64,000 bases of DNA, from contig CM049311.1 in the NCBI GenBank assembly GCA_026874595.1, positions 43,901,676 through 43,965,675 of the forward strand, given 5' to 3'. The notes under the pieces are model-generated. The model was not told the origin of the DNA, searched no databases, and saw only the letters and a program-made list of their open reading frames with translations. Shown here in pieces: positions 12,757-27,200 of the stretch (position 1 is the first letter of the stretch; every line of letters starts with the position of its first letter). The position numbers were made by a program, and so were the translations under genes. This DNA comes from Sipunculus nudus. Taxonomy: Eukaryota; Annelida; Sipuncula; Golfingiida; Sipunculidae.

Positions 12757-13311
12757 ATGAATATGTCAGATTCATCTTGTTTTCGTTTACTGAGGCTGAC
12801 ATTGGGATGGGGTTGGAGAAGGTGTGGGCAGTGTGGGCAGCAAGGAGGGTTGGATGTAGTATGTAGTGAGAAAAGGAGACAGAGAGAAAGGGGACGGAGC
12901 ATTCAACAGTACTTAAACACCTTGAAGGTTAAAATCTAAAATATACTGAAACGTAGATAAAGTCTGAGAGAATGAGGTAATCTAGGCCATGGTTGGTTGA
13001 TATGATTGAAGAAATTTTTGCAAATAATATTTTGAAATCCGACCATGTGTTTCCATTGGATCCCTTTTTGACAGGTTGTTGACAATTCAACATTTTACAC
13101 ATTTGTCAATGAGAACCTTTTTTTTATTTTATGATATGTATACAGTTTACACAGTATACACATGCGGAAGGACTTGATTGGGGGGGGGGGGTGCTATGAT
13201 GGGAGTTACAACATCTCTGAATCAATATAGTGTATATACATATAGGATTTTCACTTAAATCAACAATACTTACAGGATAAAATAGTTCATTGACAATTAC
13301 ATAATATTTAA
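12757..13311 (+). mobile_element. Family A internal fragment
   Basis: The blocks 'GGCCATGGTTGGTTGATATGA' and the poly-G segment near 13180 match 22340-22690 and the end of the window (63550-63680). Neither terminus is present. The fragment lies between two B elements. Confidence 0.55.
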
Positions 13312-13639
13312 ACAAGGCCTACAGGCCTAATGCGAACCTGTTCAATAAGATTACACCAGGTATAATGCTTCAATGCTGGACCATTACTTTTCAAGAACAT
13401 GTGTAACATGAACATGAACAATGCAAGTACTAAACACTTAGAACAATAAACAATTAAACAAACGTCACTGCTGAAATTCTAGCATGGGTGCACACAACAC
13501 AAAACTAGAACACGGGTAGTCAACAAATGACTACTTGTATCTGCCAAAATCAGAGTAGGACAGGTGAAGTGAGGCATGGATTGAGTGGCAAGGGGAAATA
13601 GAGTGAGGTATGTTGCATAATAGCCTGCATGTCTGCAGT

Positions 13640-15560
13640 CGAAATGTGTATGTAGGTTGCGCCACCTACCACAAAATCAGGAAAGCTGTCCAAGATGTAT
13701 AAACCTGCAAAATTTTAGGCAGACAAGTCAAACCACTACTGAGATATGAGTAATTTAAGCCCACTGCAGACAAACAGATGGACGCTGTGCAAAAATGGTG
13801 GCAGGTGGCACCATCACTTTTGTCTATGATTAAGAGCTCATATCTATACACATGCAAAATTTCAGGGGGATATGTCAAATCAGTCTTGAAATATAAGCCT
13901 GAATGTCTGCAGCGTAAACATAAATGTAGGTTGCCAGCTGCAACAAAATCGAGAAAGCTATCCAAGATGTATAAACATGCAAAATTTTAGGCAGATAAGT
14001 CAAATTATACTGAGATATGAGTGATTTTAGCCCGAGGCAGACAAACATACGGACGCTGTGAAAAATGGTGGCAGGTGCCGCCACCAATTTTGTGTATGAT
14101 TAAAGGCTGTGTGAGATCTAAACACATGCAAATTTCAGGGGGATATTTCAAACCAGTCCTGAAATATAAGCCTGAATGTCTGCAGCGTAAACATAAATGT
14201 AGGTTGCCAGCTGCAACAAAATCGAGAAAGCTATCCAAGATGTATAAACATGCAAAATTTTAGGCAGATAAGTCAAATTATACTGAGATATGAGTAATTT
14301 AAGCCCACTGCAGACAAACAGACGGGCGCTGTGCAAAAATGGTGGCAGGTGGCACCATCACTTTTGTCTATGATTAAGAGCTCATATCTATACACATGCA
14401 AAATTTCAGGGGGATATGTCAAATCAGTCTTGAAATATAAGCCTGAATGTCTGCAGCGTAAACATAAATGTAGGTTGCCAGCTGCAACAAAATCGAGAAA
14501 GCTATCCAAGATGTATAAACATGCAAAATTTTAGGCAGATAAGTCAAATTATACTGAGATATGAGTGATTTTAGCCCGAGGCAGACAAACATACGGACGC
14601 TGTGAAAAATGGTGGCAGGTGCCGCCACCAATTTTGTGTATGATTAAAGGCTGTGTGAGATCTAAACACATGCAAATTTCAGGGGGATATTTCAAACCAG
14701 TCCTGAAATATAAGCCTGAATGTCTGAAGCGTATACATAAATGTAGGTGGCGCCACCTGCCACAAAATCAAGAAAGCTAACGAAGATGTATGAACATGTA
14801 AAATCTTATGCAGATAAGTCAAACCACTACTGAGATATGAGTGATTTTAGCCCATGGCAGAAAAAAACATACACACGCTGTACAAAAATGGTTGCCACCT
14901 GCCACCAATTTTGTGTATGATTAAGACCTATATGAGATTCACACACATGCAAAATTTCAGGGGGATATGTCAAACCACTCCTGAGATATGAGCTTGGATG
15001 TCTGCAGCATTATTTTGAATGTAGGTGGCCCCACCTATCATAAAATCAAGAAAGCTGTAAAGGATGTATAAACCTGCAAAATACCAGGTGGATAAGTCAA
15101 ACCACTGCTGAAATATGAGTGATTTTAACCCAAGGCAGATGAACAGATGGACGCTGTGCAAAAATGGTTGCAGGTAGCACCACCAGTTTTGCATATGATA
15201 AAGAGCTATGGGAGATTTTGGCCAAACTGGTCAAACAGTTCCCGAGATATTATCTTGGATGTCTGCAGCTTAAACGTGAATGTAGGTGGCGCCACCTGTC
15301 ATAAAATCAAGAAAGCTGTCCAGGATGTATGCACATGCAAAATTTCAGATGGATAAGTCCAACCAAAGAAGAGATATGAGTGTTTTTATCCCAAGGCAGA
15401 TGAACAGATGGACGCTGTGCAAAAATGGTTTTAGTGTATGTTATAAAGCTTTCCAAGGGCTACATTTGTGCAAAATCTTTAGCCTTATCACTCAAACGGT
15501 TTCCGAGATATGTGGGTTTTTGTGTGGAAACAGACGCACAAATGGACGCTGGGCTGAGAG
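13640..15560 (+). repeat. 272-bp tandem array with 544-bp higher-order repeat
   Basis: Units of about 272 bp alternate two half-units, each containing a GGTGGCGCCACC-type palindrome or a diverged form of it. Between about 13800 and 14720 the array is organised as a nearly identical 544-bp higher-order repeat (13821 pairs with 14365, and 14041 with 14585). Related, more diverged arrays lie at 19910-21160 and 30010-30900. The many short frames here are out-of-phase readings of the same unit. Confidence 0.85.
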
Positions 15561-15583
15561 GAAAGGTCAGAGGTCAACCAAAA

Positions 15584-17647
15584 ACTAGACATTTCTTGGC
15601 ACCGCTGGTGCCATAGTATCGCCAGACAAATGAGGTTTTGTGGTATTTTGTTGATATAATGTGATGTATTTGTATTTTAGCAATGAATGTGAGAAACATT
15701 TGTACAAAATATAGGAATATTTAAAGTGAAGGCAATTGTTATGTAAAAGGTTATGTATAAATAGAAGTATATATTTAATGATGTATTGAGTTGTATATGT
15801 ATGTTTGGAGTAACTTGTTTGAGAATAATATAGAGTAAAGCAGAAAGAAAGAGAAAGAGACGGATAGACAGGATTTCAGAGAGATGGAGAGATATGATAA
15901 TGAGAATGAAATAATAATATCTGTTATATTTTGTTTCACATCATATTTTGTTCTTTGTAATAAATTGTTATATTGTCATAAAAATTGTCATTTGTTCCTT
16001 ATCAATAGCATAAATTGTGGAAAAACAAGAAAATAGAGTAGGGGGTGCCACCATGCAGTTCCCAGCAAATGACTCATCACATTACCCATGTCTATCTATA
16101 TGCATAATATGAAAAATATCTGCCAATTAGTTTCCAGCACATGACAACACTATCCAACAACTTTTTAATTTTTATTTTATAATGCTGACAATACTGTCAA
16201 GTCCCATATAGGCAACATTCATGAGCCATTTTAAATAGTCTTCGTCCAAAGGTCAAGACCACTCTCAAAGGAAAATGATCCAGTTGTGACTCTATTGTAC
16301 ACCCAGTGCACTAATTCATTTATCACTGACCATCATATCTATTTATAGAATCTGACCATGGCCCAGAACTGCTGATGTTTGGGCAAAACATGATGCAACA
16401 CCATGTGCAGACCACTAGCTGAAGCAATCCCCCAGGTTCACTGGAGATTTTCATGATTGTTGGTGATTTTTACCATATATGGCAATATTTAAAGTCAAGT
16501 CCACTCTCATATGCAAGGTCAGGACCCAAATTTAAATATATCTCATCCCATAATCCAAATCTATGTATATGCATAATATAAAAGAAATCTGTCCATTAGT
16601 TTTTGACTTATAATGCTCACAGTGCTGTCAAGTGGCCCTTTTTAAGATATTCATGATTTTATGTTTTTCACCAAATATGGGGATATTCAAGGTCAAGGTC
16701 ACTCTCATAGTCACGTCATGACCCCAAATCAATAAACTGCATTCCAAAATATCCAACATTTGAAAAAAAATTAAATTTAAAAAAAAATAATTTAAATTAA
16801 CTTAAATTTTAAAATTAAATTTAAAATTAAATATACCTCATTCCATAAACCATATCTATATACATGCATAACATGAAAGAAATCTGTCCATTACTGTTTG
16901 ACTTATAATGCTCACAGTATATACTGTCAAGTGGCAATGATGGGGTATTCAAAGGCGCAAAAAACAAGAAAAGGACAACAGGTGGCGCCACCTATCTTCT
17001 GCAAAAGACAAAACTATCCAAGATCTTCCGTCAACTTGATTTTTGGACCAATCCATGCATCCCTTTTTAAGATATTCATGATTTTGTGATTTTCACCATA
17101 TATGGTAATATTCAAGGTCAAAGCCACTCTCAAAGGAAAGGTCATGACCCCAATTTTAATATACATCATCCCATAACCCATACCTATGTACATGCATAAT
17201 ATTAAAGAAATCTGTCCATTAGTTTTTGACTTGTGATGCTAAAAGTACTGTCAAGTGGCAATGATGGGGGTATTAAACGGCACAAAAACAAGAAAAGAAT
17301 AACAGGTGGCGCCACCAGTTTCCGGTACATGATATCACTATCCAAGATCTTTGATCAACTTGATTTTGGGATCAATCCATGCAAGTTTTCTTGAGATATT
17401 TAAGAATTTGTGTGATTTTCCCCAAAATTGAACCTATTCAAGGTCAAGGTCACTCTCCTAGTTGAGGTCATGACCTCATTTTAAATAGGCGTCGTCCTCT
17501 CACCCATATCTATACATATACCAAGTTTGGTAAAGATCCGTGAAATATTTTTTGAGTTATTGTGTCCAAAAAAAAATCTCGGCGGCGGCGGCAGCGGCGC
17601 GACCTTGCCTAATCCATAGTATTTCCAGACTATGTCTGGCGATACAA
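15584..17647 (+). mobile_element. Family D element
   Basis: Starts ACTAGACA, followed by a hairpin (TGGCACC GCT GGTGCCA, 15597-15613) and the left inverted repeat GTATCGCCAGACA (15616-15628). The right copy TGTCTGGCGATAC (15616 block reversed) is at 17633-17645, inside a second hairpin (CCAGAC TAT GTCTGG, 17625-17639). All 13 bases of the inverted repeat match. A (GGC)n stretch (17580-17600) precedes the right hairpin. The body consists of imperfect repeats with phrases such as 'GGTCATGACC' and 'AATCTGTCCATTAG', and contains AGGTGGCGCCACC palindromes at 16981 and 17305. No protein is encoded. Confidence 0.8.
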
Positions 17648-18609
17648 TTATTGTAGGGATTATTCTTGTAAAATATTTAACAAACTTGCTTCAGTGGCAT
17701 CAGTCGAAAAACGTTTCACAGGTTTATAAATCATATAGGAAGATACATCAAACTGGCTAAGTTCAGCTTCCCGTAACTCAGCCAAAAAGCACTGAACCAA
17801 AACCATTTGAACAAACTTGAATTATCAACATCTACGGATAACTATTGTGTGAGATTTAAGAATTTGGCCCTGTGGTTTTTGAGAAGAAGATCTTTGTACC
17901 AACTGAGCTCAAATGGGCTGTTATGGCATATGACTAAATTCAGCTTCCCATAACTTAGCCAAAAGTCACTGAAAAGAGACCATTTGAACAAACTTCAGAA
18001 AGCACTACCCTAGGATCATTTCTGTGCAATATTAAACATTTTGGCCATATGGTTTCAGAGAAGAAGTCTTTTGTAGCCCTCAATGTGATACAGGCACTGA
18101 TGACCCCCCTACAAAAAAGGCCGATGCAGGTGGCGCCAACAATGCCTCAATTTCAGATATGACCTATGTGACCAACATTGGCATAAAATTTGGTGATGAT
18201 AGCTCCAGCTGTTTCTGTGATTTAAATTTTAATATGCTTTTTTGCACAGTTAACAAAGTTCAACCTCCTGTAACTCGGCCAAAAATCTCCGAACTGGAAC
18301 CATTCAAACAAAATTGAGAAAGATTGTTCCAGGGATCATTTCTGTGAAATATTGGACAATTTGGCTGGACATTTTCGGAGAAGAAGATTTTTAAAGCTTT
18401 TTTAGCTTTTTCCCTATAAAATCTAAGAAAATGCAGTTAGCAAAAAATAAACAAAATCTGATATAGTTTTTTGGATCACTGATTATTTGCAAAAAAATTG
18501 GTGGTGCTAGCTCCTGCAGTTTTTGAGATAGCTATGGTTAAGTACAGACGACGCACTGGCACGACGCACAACGCCGCACCATCGCATAAGCTCACAGGTT
18601 TGCTAAAAA

Positions 18610-19575
18610 TACAGGTTGCGCCACCAGTCTGCAAAAATTGATGAAACACCCCATGATCAATATCCAGGCTCTTTGCATCATGGTAATCAATGCATTAGTT
18701 GTTCAGATACTTGAGCTTTTGTATCAAATTTTTCATTTTTCTGGGAGATACTTCAGAGCCCAAAAGCATGAAGAATATAGGTACAAGAGACCTAATTCCA
18801 GGTTTCTAAGTAGACTTTTCATGGGCCTCCTTGCATGTCGAGACAGAAGATTTTAAGTCCAGCTGTTACGATATGTGCCCTGTTAACAGATGATGGCATC
18901 TTTTAAGGTATAAAAAATAGAAAAAAAAATCATAAAAATCGAAAAAATACAGATGGCACCACCAAGTCTGCAGAAACTGATTTAACACTCCATGATGAAT
19001 ATCCATGCAAAAAATCATGGTGATCAATGCATTAGTTGTTCAGATACTTGAGCTTTTGTATAAAATTTTTCATTATTCTGGGGGTACTTCGGAGCCCCAT
19101 AGCTTGAAGAATATGGGTACCAGAGACCTAATTCCAGGTTTCCAAGGAGACTTTTCATGGGCCTTAGTTGTCACGATTTGTGCCATGTTAACAGATGATC
19201 ACATCTTTTAAGGTCTCTTAAATAGAGGGGAAAACAAATAAAAAAAATACAGGTGGCGCCACTAGTCTGCAAAAACTGATGAAACACTCCATGATCAATA
19301 TCCATGCAAAGAATCATGGTGATCAATGCATAAGTTGTTCAGATACTTGAGCTTTTGTGTAAAATTTTTCATTATTCTGGGGGATACTTCGGAGCCCAAT
19401 AGCTTTAAGAATATGGATAATAGAGACCTAATTTTAGGTATCCAAGGAGACTTTTCATGGACCTCTCTGGCTGTAAAGTGAGAAGATTCCAGGTCCAGCG
19501 GTTATGATTTGTTCCCTGTTATCAGATCACCATATCTTTTAAGGTCTCAAAAATAGAGAAATAAAATCGTAAATT
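18610..19575 (+). repeat. Tandem array of about 310-bp units
   Basis: Three diverged units begin near 18610, 18950 and 19250. Each opens with a form of GGTGGCGCCACCAGTCTGCA and continues with 'ATGATCAATATCCATGCA'. The same unit recurs at 33971-34750, where it is joined to family A right ends. Confidence 0.75.
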
Positions 19576-22500
19576 GTAACAAGGCCTACAGGCTTAATGC
19601 GAACCTATTCAATGAGATTACACCAGGTATAATGCTTCAATGCTGGACCATTACTTTTCAAGAACATGTGTAACATGTGTATGAACAATGCAAGTACTAA
19701 ACACTTAGAACAAGAAACAATTAAACAAACATCACTGCTGCAATTCTGGCATGGGTGCACACAACACAAAAACTAGAATATGGGTAGTCAACAAGCGACT
19801 ACATGGATCCTCCAAAATCAGAGTGGGAAAGGTGAAGTGAGGCATGGATTGAGTGGCAAGGGGAAATAGAGTGAGGTCTTTTGCATAATAGCCTGCATGT
19901 CTGCAGCCGAAATGTGTATGTAGGTTGCGCCACCTACCACAAAATCCAGAAAGCTGTCAAAGATGTATAAACATGCAAAACTTTGGGCAGATAAGTCAAA
20001 CCACTACTGAGACAGAGTGATTTTAGCCCACGGCAGACAAACAGACAGACACTGTGCAAAAATGGTGGCAGGTGGCACCACCAATTTTGTGTATGATCAA
20101 GAGCTATATGAGATCTTTATACATGCAAAATTTCAGGGGATAAGTCAAACCAGTCCTGAGATATAAGCCTGAATGTCTGCAGTGTATACATAATTTAGGT
20201 GGCGCCACCTGATACAAAATCCAGAAAGCTATCCAAGATGTATAAACCTGCAAAATTTTAAGCAGATATGTCAAACCACTGCCTATAATTAAGTAATTTT
20301 ATCCCAAGCCAAACAGACGGGCGCTGTGCAAAAATGATTGCAGGCAGCGCCACCACTTTTGCGTATGATAAAGAGTTATGTGAGATCTATAAACATGCAG
20401 AATATTGCCCTATTGGTCAAATGGTTTCTGAGATATGAGTAAAAATGATTGCAGGCAGCGCCACCACTTTTGCGTATGATAAAGAGTTATGTGAGATCTA
20501 TAAACATGCAGAATTTTGCCCTATCGGTCAAATGGTTTCTGAGATATGAGCTTGGATGTCTGCAGCGTAAATATGAATGTAGGTGGCGCCACCTGTCATA
20601 AAATCAAGAAAGGTGTCAAGGATGTATAAACTTGCAAAATATCAGGTGAATAAGTCAAACCACTGCCAAGATACGAGTGATTTTATCCCAAGGCAGATGA
20701 ACTGATGGATGCTGTGCAAAAATGGTTGCAGGTGGCGCCACCAGTTTTGCGTATGATTAAGACCTATGGGAGATCTAAACACATGCAAAATTTTGGCCCA
20801 ACTGGTCAAACAGTTCCCGAGATATGAGCTTGGATGTCTGCAGCTTAGACATGAATGTAGGTGGCGCCACCTGTCATAAAATGAAGAAAGCTGTCCAGGA
20901 TGTATACACATGCAAAATTTCAGGTGGATAAGTCCAACAAATGCAGAGATATGAGTGTTTTTATCCCAAGGCAGATGAACAGACGGACGCTGTACAAAAG
21001 TGGTTGCAGGTGGAGCCACCATTTTTAGTGTATGTTATAAAACCTTCCAAGGGCTACATTTGTGCAAAATCTTTAGCCTTATTTGTCAAACGGTTCCCGA
21101 GATATGTGGGTTTATGTGTGGAAACAGACGCACAAATGGACGCTGGGCAGAGAGGAAAGGTCAGAGGTCAACCAAAAATGAGGGCGCAGCAGTTCACATG
21201 TGACCGATCATAATTCCGAATTTAAAAAAATTCTGCCCAGTGGTTATGGAGGAGTTCTCCGGAAACCTATGCGGCGATGGCGGCGCGTCTGCATCCAACT
21301 GAAAACATAGTATCTGCAAAACTCCATTGCCCAATGTCAGACTGATATGTCAAACCCCTCCTTTGAAATAAGCAGGGACATACACTGTGCAAAAATTATT
21401 GCAGGTGGTGCCACCAGTCTTGTACACCATAAAGATACCCGATATGTATAAACATGCCCAATTTTAGGCTAATGCAAAAGTCAATGTAGGTGGCACCACC
21501 TGTCTTGTAAATGAGAATACCATCAAAGACGCATAGACAGGCCAAAATATCAGTCCAATACATCAAAATTCCCCAGAGTGTGATGCACTGGGCTGATAAG
21601 GCTTAGGTTAGTAAGGCTAAAAAAAATAAGGTATGGTTCTCAGGCACTTTTTTTCAAAAATCAGTACGGGTGGGCAGTATTTTATTTTTGACCTTTTTTT
21701 TAATGTCGCGATAAAAATGTCATATGATCAGTGAAAAGCATGAAAATAACAAATTTCTTTCCTAAACAAGTAAAAGCACTACAACAATTGTATTATTTAT
21801 CTTCTTGAAAGATAACAAGGGACCCATGGGTCACGGCGCTCAGCTGATCATGATTAGACTATAAATGTATCACCATTGTTATACTATATTGAGTAGAAAA
21901 AGCTTATGAATATCATGGTCATGTTGGGCTTTTATAAAGGAATATAATGTAATATGTGAGTAAATGATATATGAACTTATGTGACTGATGGAATAATATG
22001 GAGTAAAATATAGTGGTTTTTTTTTTATTTATTTGGGAGGGGTCGAAAAAACAATTTATTTGAGCAAATATGAATGCAATGACAGTATACTAAGCAGTGG
22101 TATAATGATGATAAGGCTATTTGTTGAAGGATCTATAGTGTATGGAAAATTGCAAAATTTCAATTTGACAGATACAAGGTTATGATTAACTATGCTGATG
22201 AGGGGATTTATGAATTTTGACTGTATGACATGATATCTTGACAAGATCGGTCTTGACAAGGTACATTATTTTGATGACCCTCACGTCTACATATTACACA
22301 ATATTGACATAATTTCTGGTATGTACATAGGTACCTATGGACAAATGGTCAACAGTACTGAACCACCTAGAAGGTTAAAATCTTAAAAATATGATGAAAT
22401 ATAAATCAAGTTTGAGAGGAAGAGGTAATTTGGGCCATGGTTGGTTTATATGATTGAAGAAAATGTTGCAAACAATATTTGAGATCTGACCATACCTTTC

Positions 22501-22652
22501 CATTGGTTATATTTTTGATAAGCTGTTGACAGTTCAACAGTTTACACATTTGTCTGATGAGATCCAATTTATTTGGTAAACCTTTTTCATTAATTTTATG
22601 ATATGTTTACAGTTGACAAAACAGCCCCACTCCACAGGTGCAATGACTTGAT

Positions 22653-22668
22653 GGGGGGGGGGGGGGGG
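22653..22668 (+). repeat. Run of 16 G
   Basis: A 16-base G homopolymer in the family A body. Equivalent shorter G runs occur near 5028, 13180, 27036, 34506 and 53875. Confidence 0.9.
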
Positions 22669-23180
22669 TGTTGTGTTATGATCAGAGTTACAACGCCTCT
22701 GTCTCTCTGTAGATAATTTCTTTAATTATTAAATTTTATGCTATAGCCATAGAACTATTGTTCACAGTGCCAAGGAGCAAAGCCCCAGTGGGATGAAGAA
22801 GGGGATGGTGAGAGTTACAACATCCTGAGTTACATACAGGATATGAAATTTAATTCAACAGTGCTTATAAAAAAAATATATTCATGAACATTAAATATTT
22901 AAAACAGGAAGAAAGATGGAGAAACAAAGCAAATCATTTTTTCCCCATTCTACTGACCCAATAAAAAATTAACAATATTTGCATTTATTCCTTTTTTTCA
23001 TTACATAATTTTTATCCAGGTTTAGGAATGTTACTATAAATTTACAGTATAACATACATGTGATTGTGAATATTTTAGTTGATTTACATATCTAAATTGC
23101 ATCAACATTTATAGCTAATGCATCTAGTTTATAGTACCTGTCAACAGAATGGGATGGAGGGAGGAAGGGAGGCAATAAGG

Positions 23181-23182
<2 letters not shown>

Positions 23183-23243
<61 letters not shown>

Positions 23244-23264
23244 TGAAGAGAGAAAGAGAAAAAG

Positions 23265-23300
<36 letters not shown>

Positions 23301-23346
23301 GGACTGCCAGAGAGAGAGAGAGAAAGAGCGAGAGAAAGAGAGGCTC
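23183..23346. repeat. (AG)n microsatellite
   Basis: A long purine AG repeat with a few interruptions. Minus-strand frames through it give Leu/Ser-rich translations that are not proteins. Confidence 0.95.
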
Positions 23347-24295
23347 TCTGGTAACTACTGCCTGACCCAGCCTGACCCAGACACAGTTGCAGTAGGTCAC
23401 ACCTGAAGGTGTTATGTAACTGCCCAGTACACTGCATTTATACTGACCTGATGTAAAAAATGAAGACTTGGTACCTGGAAACTTGAATAAATCTACAGTT
23501 TTTGATCAATTAGTTTCAAATTTCAGATTTTAACAGATGAAATGCTAATGTGTACATGCTGTGAAAATAAAATCCACAGCACTAACAGGTAAAATTTGAA
23601 TATTTATATTTTTTTAAATGGTATCAGGAAAAAAGGAAAAGTATTCTCAGCTATGAAACTAATACATGTGTTAAAATTAATCCAAGGATCAAACACCCAA
23701 TATATTATACCAGGAGCAAACTGGAGTTGGGAATGTTTAATTTTATGAACTGAAATAAAGGATCAGCAATATAAATTTTGATTATTTAGCCAGTATCATG
23801 TAACAACTGATACAACCATGAGTTATAAGTCAAACAAATTAAAATCTTTAATGAGCACTCTGAAGAACATCCACACTTTCATAGCAATACATCACTTTGT
23901 GGACACAATTAAATGTGCACTTTAATCATTGTAACCCTGGTGGTACAATACAAAATATAAAATTTAGCATAGCCAAGAATAAAATAAAATACAGAAAATT
24001 ACAACATTCACCTAGTTTATGCACCAGCTGGGGGAGGAGAAGGTGTGCAGGACAGAGGGGAAGCCTGCTAGTAGTGGCCAAGCTGAGCCAAGGCAAGTTG
24101 CCTGGGGTGGGTTACATAATGCAAGTGAAGACTGTATTACTGGGTGGGCCTGATGTAAACAACACTTGACATGGTGTATGAAAACTTGAATAAAAGCTAC
24201 TCTTTCAAACAATTCCTTTGAAATTTCAGATTTTAAAAGATTAAATCCTTATGTATATATGCTGTGAAAATAAAATCAACAGTGCTTACAGGGAA

Positions 24296-27200
24296 ACAAG
24301 GGACCTATGGGTCACGACGCTCAGCTGTTATATATGATAAAAAAAATATTATTTAGAAATGAGGCACATGCTGGTTTTGTGTGGTAATAAATATAAGCTG
24401 TATTATGAGTTGTTGTTGTTTAGTTTATGTATGATTTTGATAGTACCTTTGGAGACAGGGAAGAGGATTGATTTCATTTATTTTATTAACAAATGGAGTA
24501 CTACTGTCACACAGATTTTGACTTGGCCATATAACTTATAAGCAGAACATATAATATAAGAGTTTAACTATTTATTAAAAGAATTACAAATATTGTCCCA
24601 AATATAATTTTTATAAAAATAATAAGAGAATCATATGATTTTTTAAAATGAAATATAACTGATATGATTATTAAAATAATATTAAATAATATATTCATGA
24701 ATGCATTCATGAATACATTTTGAAAGTATTTACACGAGTATTCATATACTTTCATTTTTACCTGAATTCCCATTCTTTATGCAAGAAATTTTATAATGAA
24801 GTACATAATCATATTCGTATTTAAATACAATTTCAAAGTATTCGCACCATGTCTGGTATTTATTCAGTTTTCACCAAACAAAGATGTTGAGAATCCAGAA
24901 TATACAAAATTCACACATTTAAATAATGATCATAAGTACCTGGTTTTATGGCCTTAATTTATATTAAAAAATAACTGTAAAAAATTCATTTTGGACTAAT
25001 TTCACATCAATGTACACACTAGACACAGTAGGAATCTAGATTAATATTATCAACTGCATCTTTGTCTATCATTAATTTCTTTCATATAATCCCTAATGAT
25101 TAGTAATGAATAATATGATTTACTTCTTTATCATTAAAATTGAACTGAAAAATGCCATAGGTGACTGCATGGTGTTATTATGTGACATTCTACCCATCGA
25201 TACAAGATTCTTATATCATCAGTAACTGCAAGTTAATTTCCTGTTATTATAAACTAACAAATTCCTTTTCTATTTTCTTTATTTTGTTATTAAAAACCAA
25301 TAAAAATTTATTAATTTATTGTTAATTGTTATGTTGTTGGTTAAAACTACTAGATGAGTTGTGTTGGACACCTGGATCAACTGTGGCTGGCCATAAGCTG
25401 CCTGGATTCTCGCCTCAAGCGTGCATAATTTGATGAAAGGTCAACAAGGTCAACAAAGTGGTGACTCAAGAGGGGCTGGAGAGAGCCAAAGTCTGACAGG
25501 GTCTCATAAAAAACATTAATAAAAGCTACAATATTTGGCCAATTTCTTTCAGCTTTCTAAACTAAAAAGCTGAAATCCTTATGTGTGCATGATATGAAAA
25601 TTATATTAACAGTGCTCACAGGAAACAAACGTGCCATGGTCACAGTTGGGCAAAATTTAAGGTACTAATTTTATATTTATGCTAATAACTTATAAAATTT
25701 GAAAAATTCAGAACTAATTTTGGGTATTCAATTGAATCTTGATTAAATAATGCTGTGAAAATTAAATCCACAGTACTTACAGTAAAAAAAAAACGTGCCA
25801 TCGTCAAAGTTGGGCAAAATTTAAGGTACCAATTTTTTATTTTTATTAATATTTTAAAAAATTTAAAAGATTTTCATCTAATTTTGGGTATACAATTTAA
25901 TTTTGATTAATTAAAGTTATATTACTGGAAAAAAGGTCCATAGCTTTAACGTTTTTTGTGTTAAGTGATCAAATATCTTTCCTGATTTTTTACAAAATGC
26001 ATCATGTTTGGGCCCATAACTTTTTTAAATTAAATAATACAGACATAATTTCTGGCATGTATATAGGAACTATATAGAGGAATATTTATGGTAAATATGA
26101 GGAAAAACAGATAAGTGGTTTTGATATTCGGCAGTCCTGAAGTGTGAAAATAGGTTTTAAATAAAAAATTGAGGTTTTTCCTTAATTTCTCAAAGGAACG
26201 AAGTTGCAAAGACCCAGTTTTCGGCTTGGTAGGAGATCTTGGGGACATCTAACATTATGCTGAATTTTGGATTCCTAGGTCTGGACTAATACCTTTATTT
26301 CACATTCAAGGGAATAATACATTTAAGTTTATATATTATTTAAGCATATCCACTTTTTCCATTAAAATAGTTTTTATCTGATTAATATTTTTTATGTACA
26401 AGTTTTATAAATTTGTATTAAAAAAACACTGAAAATATATGTTAAAATATTAGAATTCTTAGTTGCAATCATTATACATCCAGAGTGTAGCTCGTATTGG
26501 GTCATATTATGCATACACATATATTTTTATTATTTTTAAATCACAAATTTTTAAAATGATTTTAAAAGAAAATAATGCCACAACATGGCATCTGCAAGAT
26601 TATTCCTTGAATCACTATTAAAAAGTTTTGCACATTGGAGTTTTCAGTACATGCTTAATCTTATTCACCAAAATAAAATAAGATTCTGTAAATTTGGTAA
26701 AATAAAAACATCTTTTCAAATAAAGTATACACACTGTTGGTTGAATGAGGGACAAACAATATCATTATGCTAATTACAATCTAAGCTTTAATTTATTCCT
26801 GGAATTAATAGTCAATTTCACTCCTTGTGAAGTTTTTACTCTTCTCAAGGAAGGAATTACTTATCTGATGAACATCCACACTTTCATAGCAATACACCAC
26901 TTTGTGGACACAATTAAATGTGCACTTTAATCATTGTAACCCTGGTGGTAAATACAAAATCTAAAATGTAGCATAGCCAAGAATAAAATGAAATACAGAA
27001 AATTATAACATTCATCTAGATAATGCATCATCTAGGGGGGGGGGGGAGGGTGTGCAGGGCAGAGAAGAAGCCTGCTAGTAGTTGCCCAGCTGAGCCAAGA
27101 CAAGCTGCCTGGGGTGGGTTACATAATGCAAGTGAAGGCTTTACTACTAGGTGGGCTAGATGTAAACAACACTTGACATGGTGTATGAAAACTTGAATAA

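Larger units (their letters stand above)
13312..18609 (+). mobile_element. Family B element carrying a D element
   Basis: The left end has the AGGCCTACAGGCCT hairpin and GCGAACCTGT (13332-13341). The right end, CACAGGTTTGC at 18593-18603, is followed by TAAAAAT and preceded by ACGCACTGGCACGACGCAC-type simple repeats. The left half is a 272-bp tandem array (13640-15560). At 15584-17647 a family D element sits inside, after which B sequence resumes. Compared with the copy at 29723, the B sequence expected just after 15583 is missing on the far side of D. Confidence 0.7.

Noticed and set aside
13666-15616. Cluster of repeated frames of 60-100 codons on both strands that look like a gene family
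   Set aside because: They are the same 272-bp tandem unit read in several frames; other arrays of the unit break the frames.
23092-23437. Two overlapping Leu/Ser-rich minus-strand frames
   Set aside because: They read through the AG microsatellite; the composition comes from the repeat, not from a protein.
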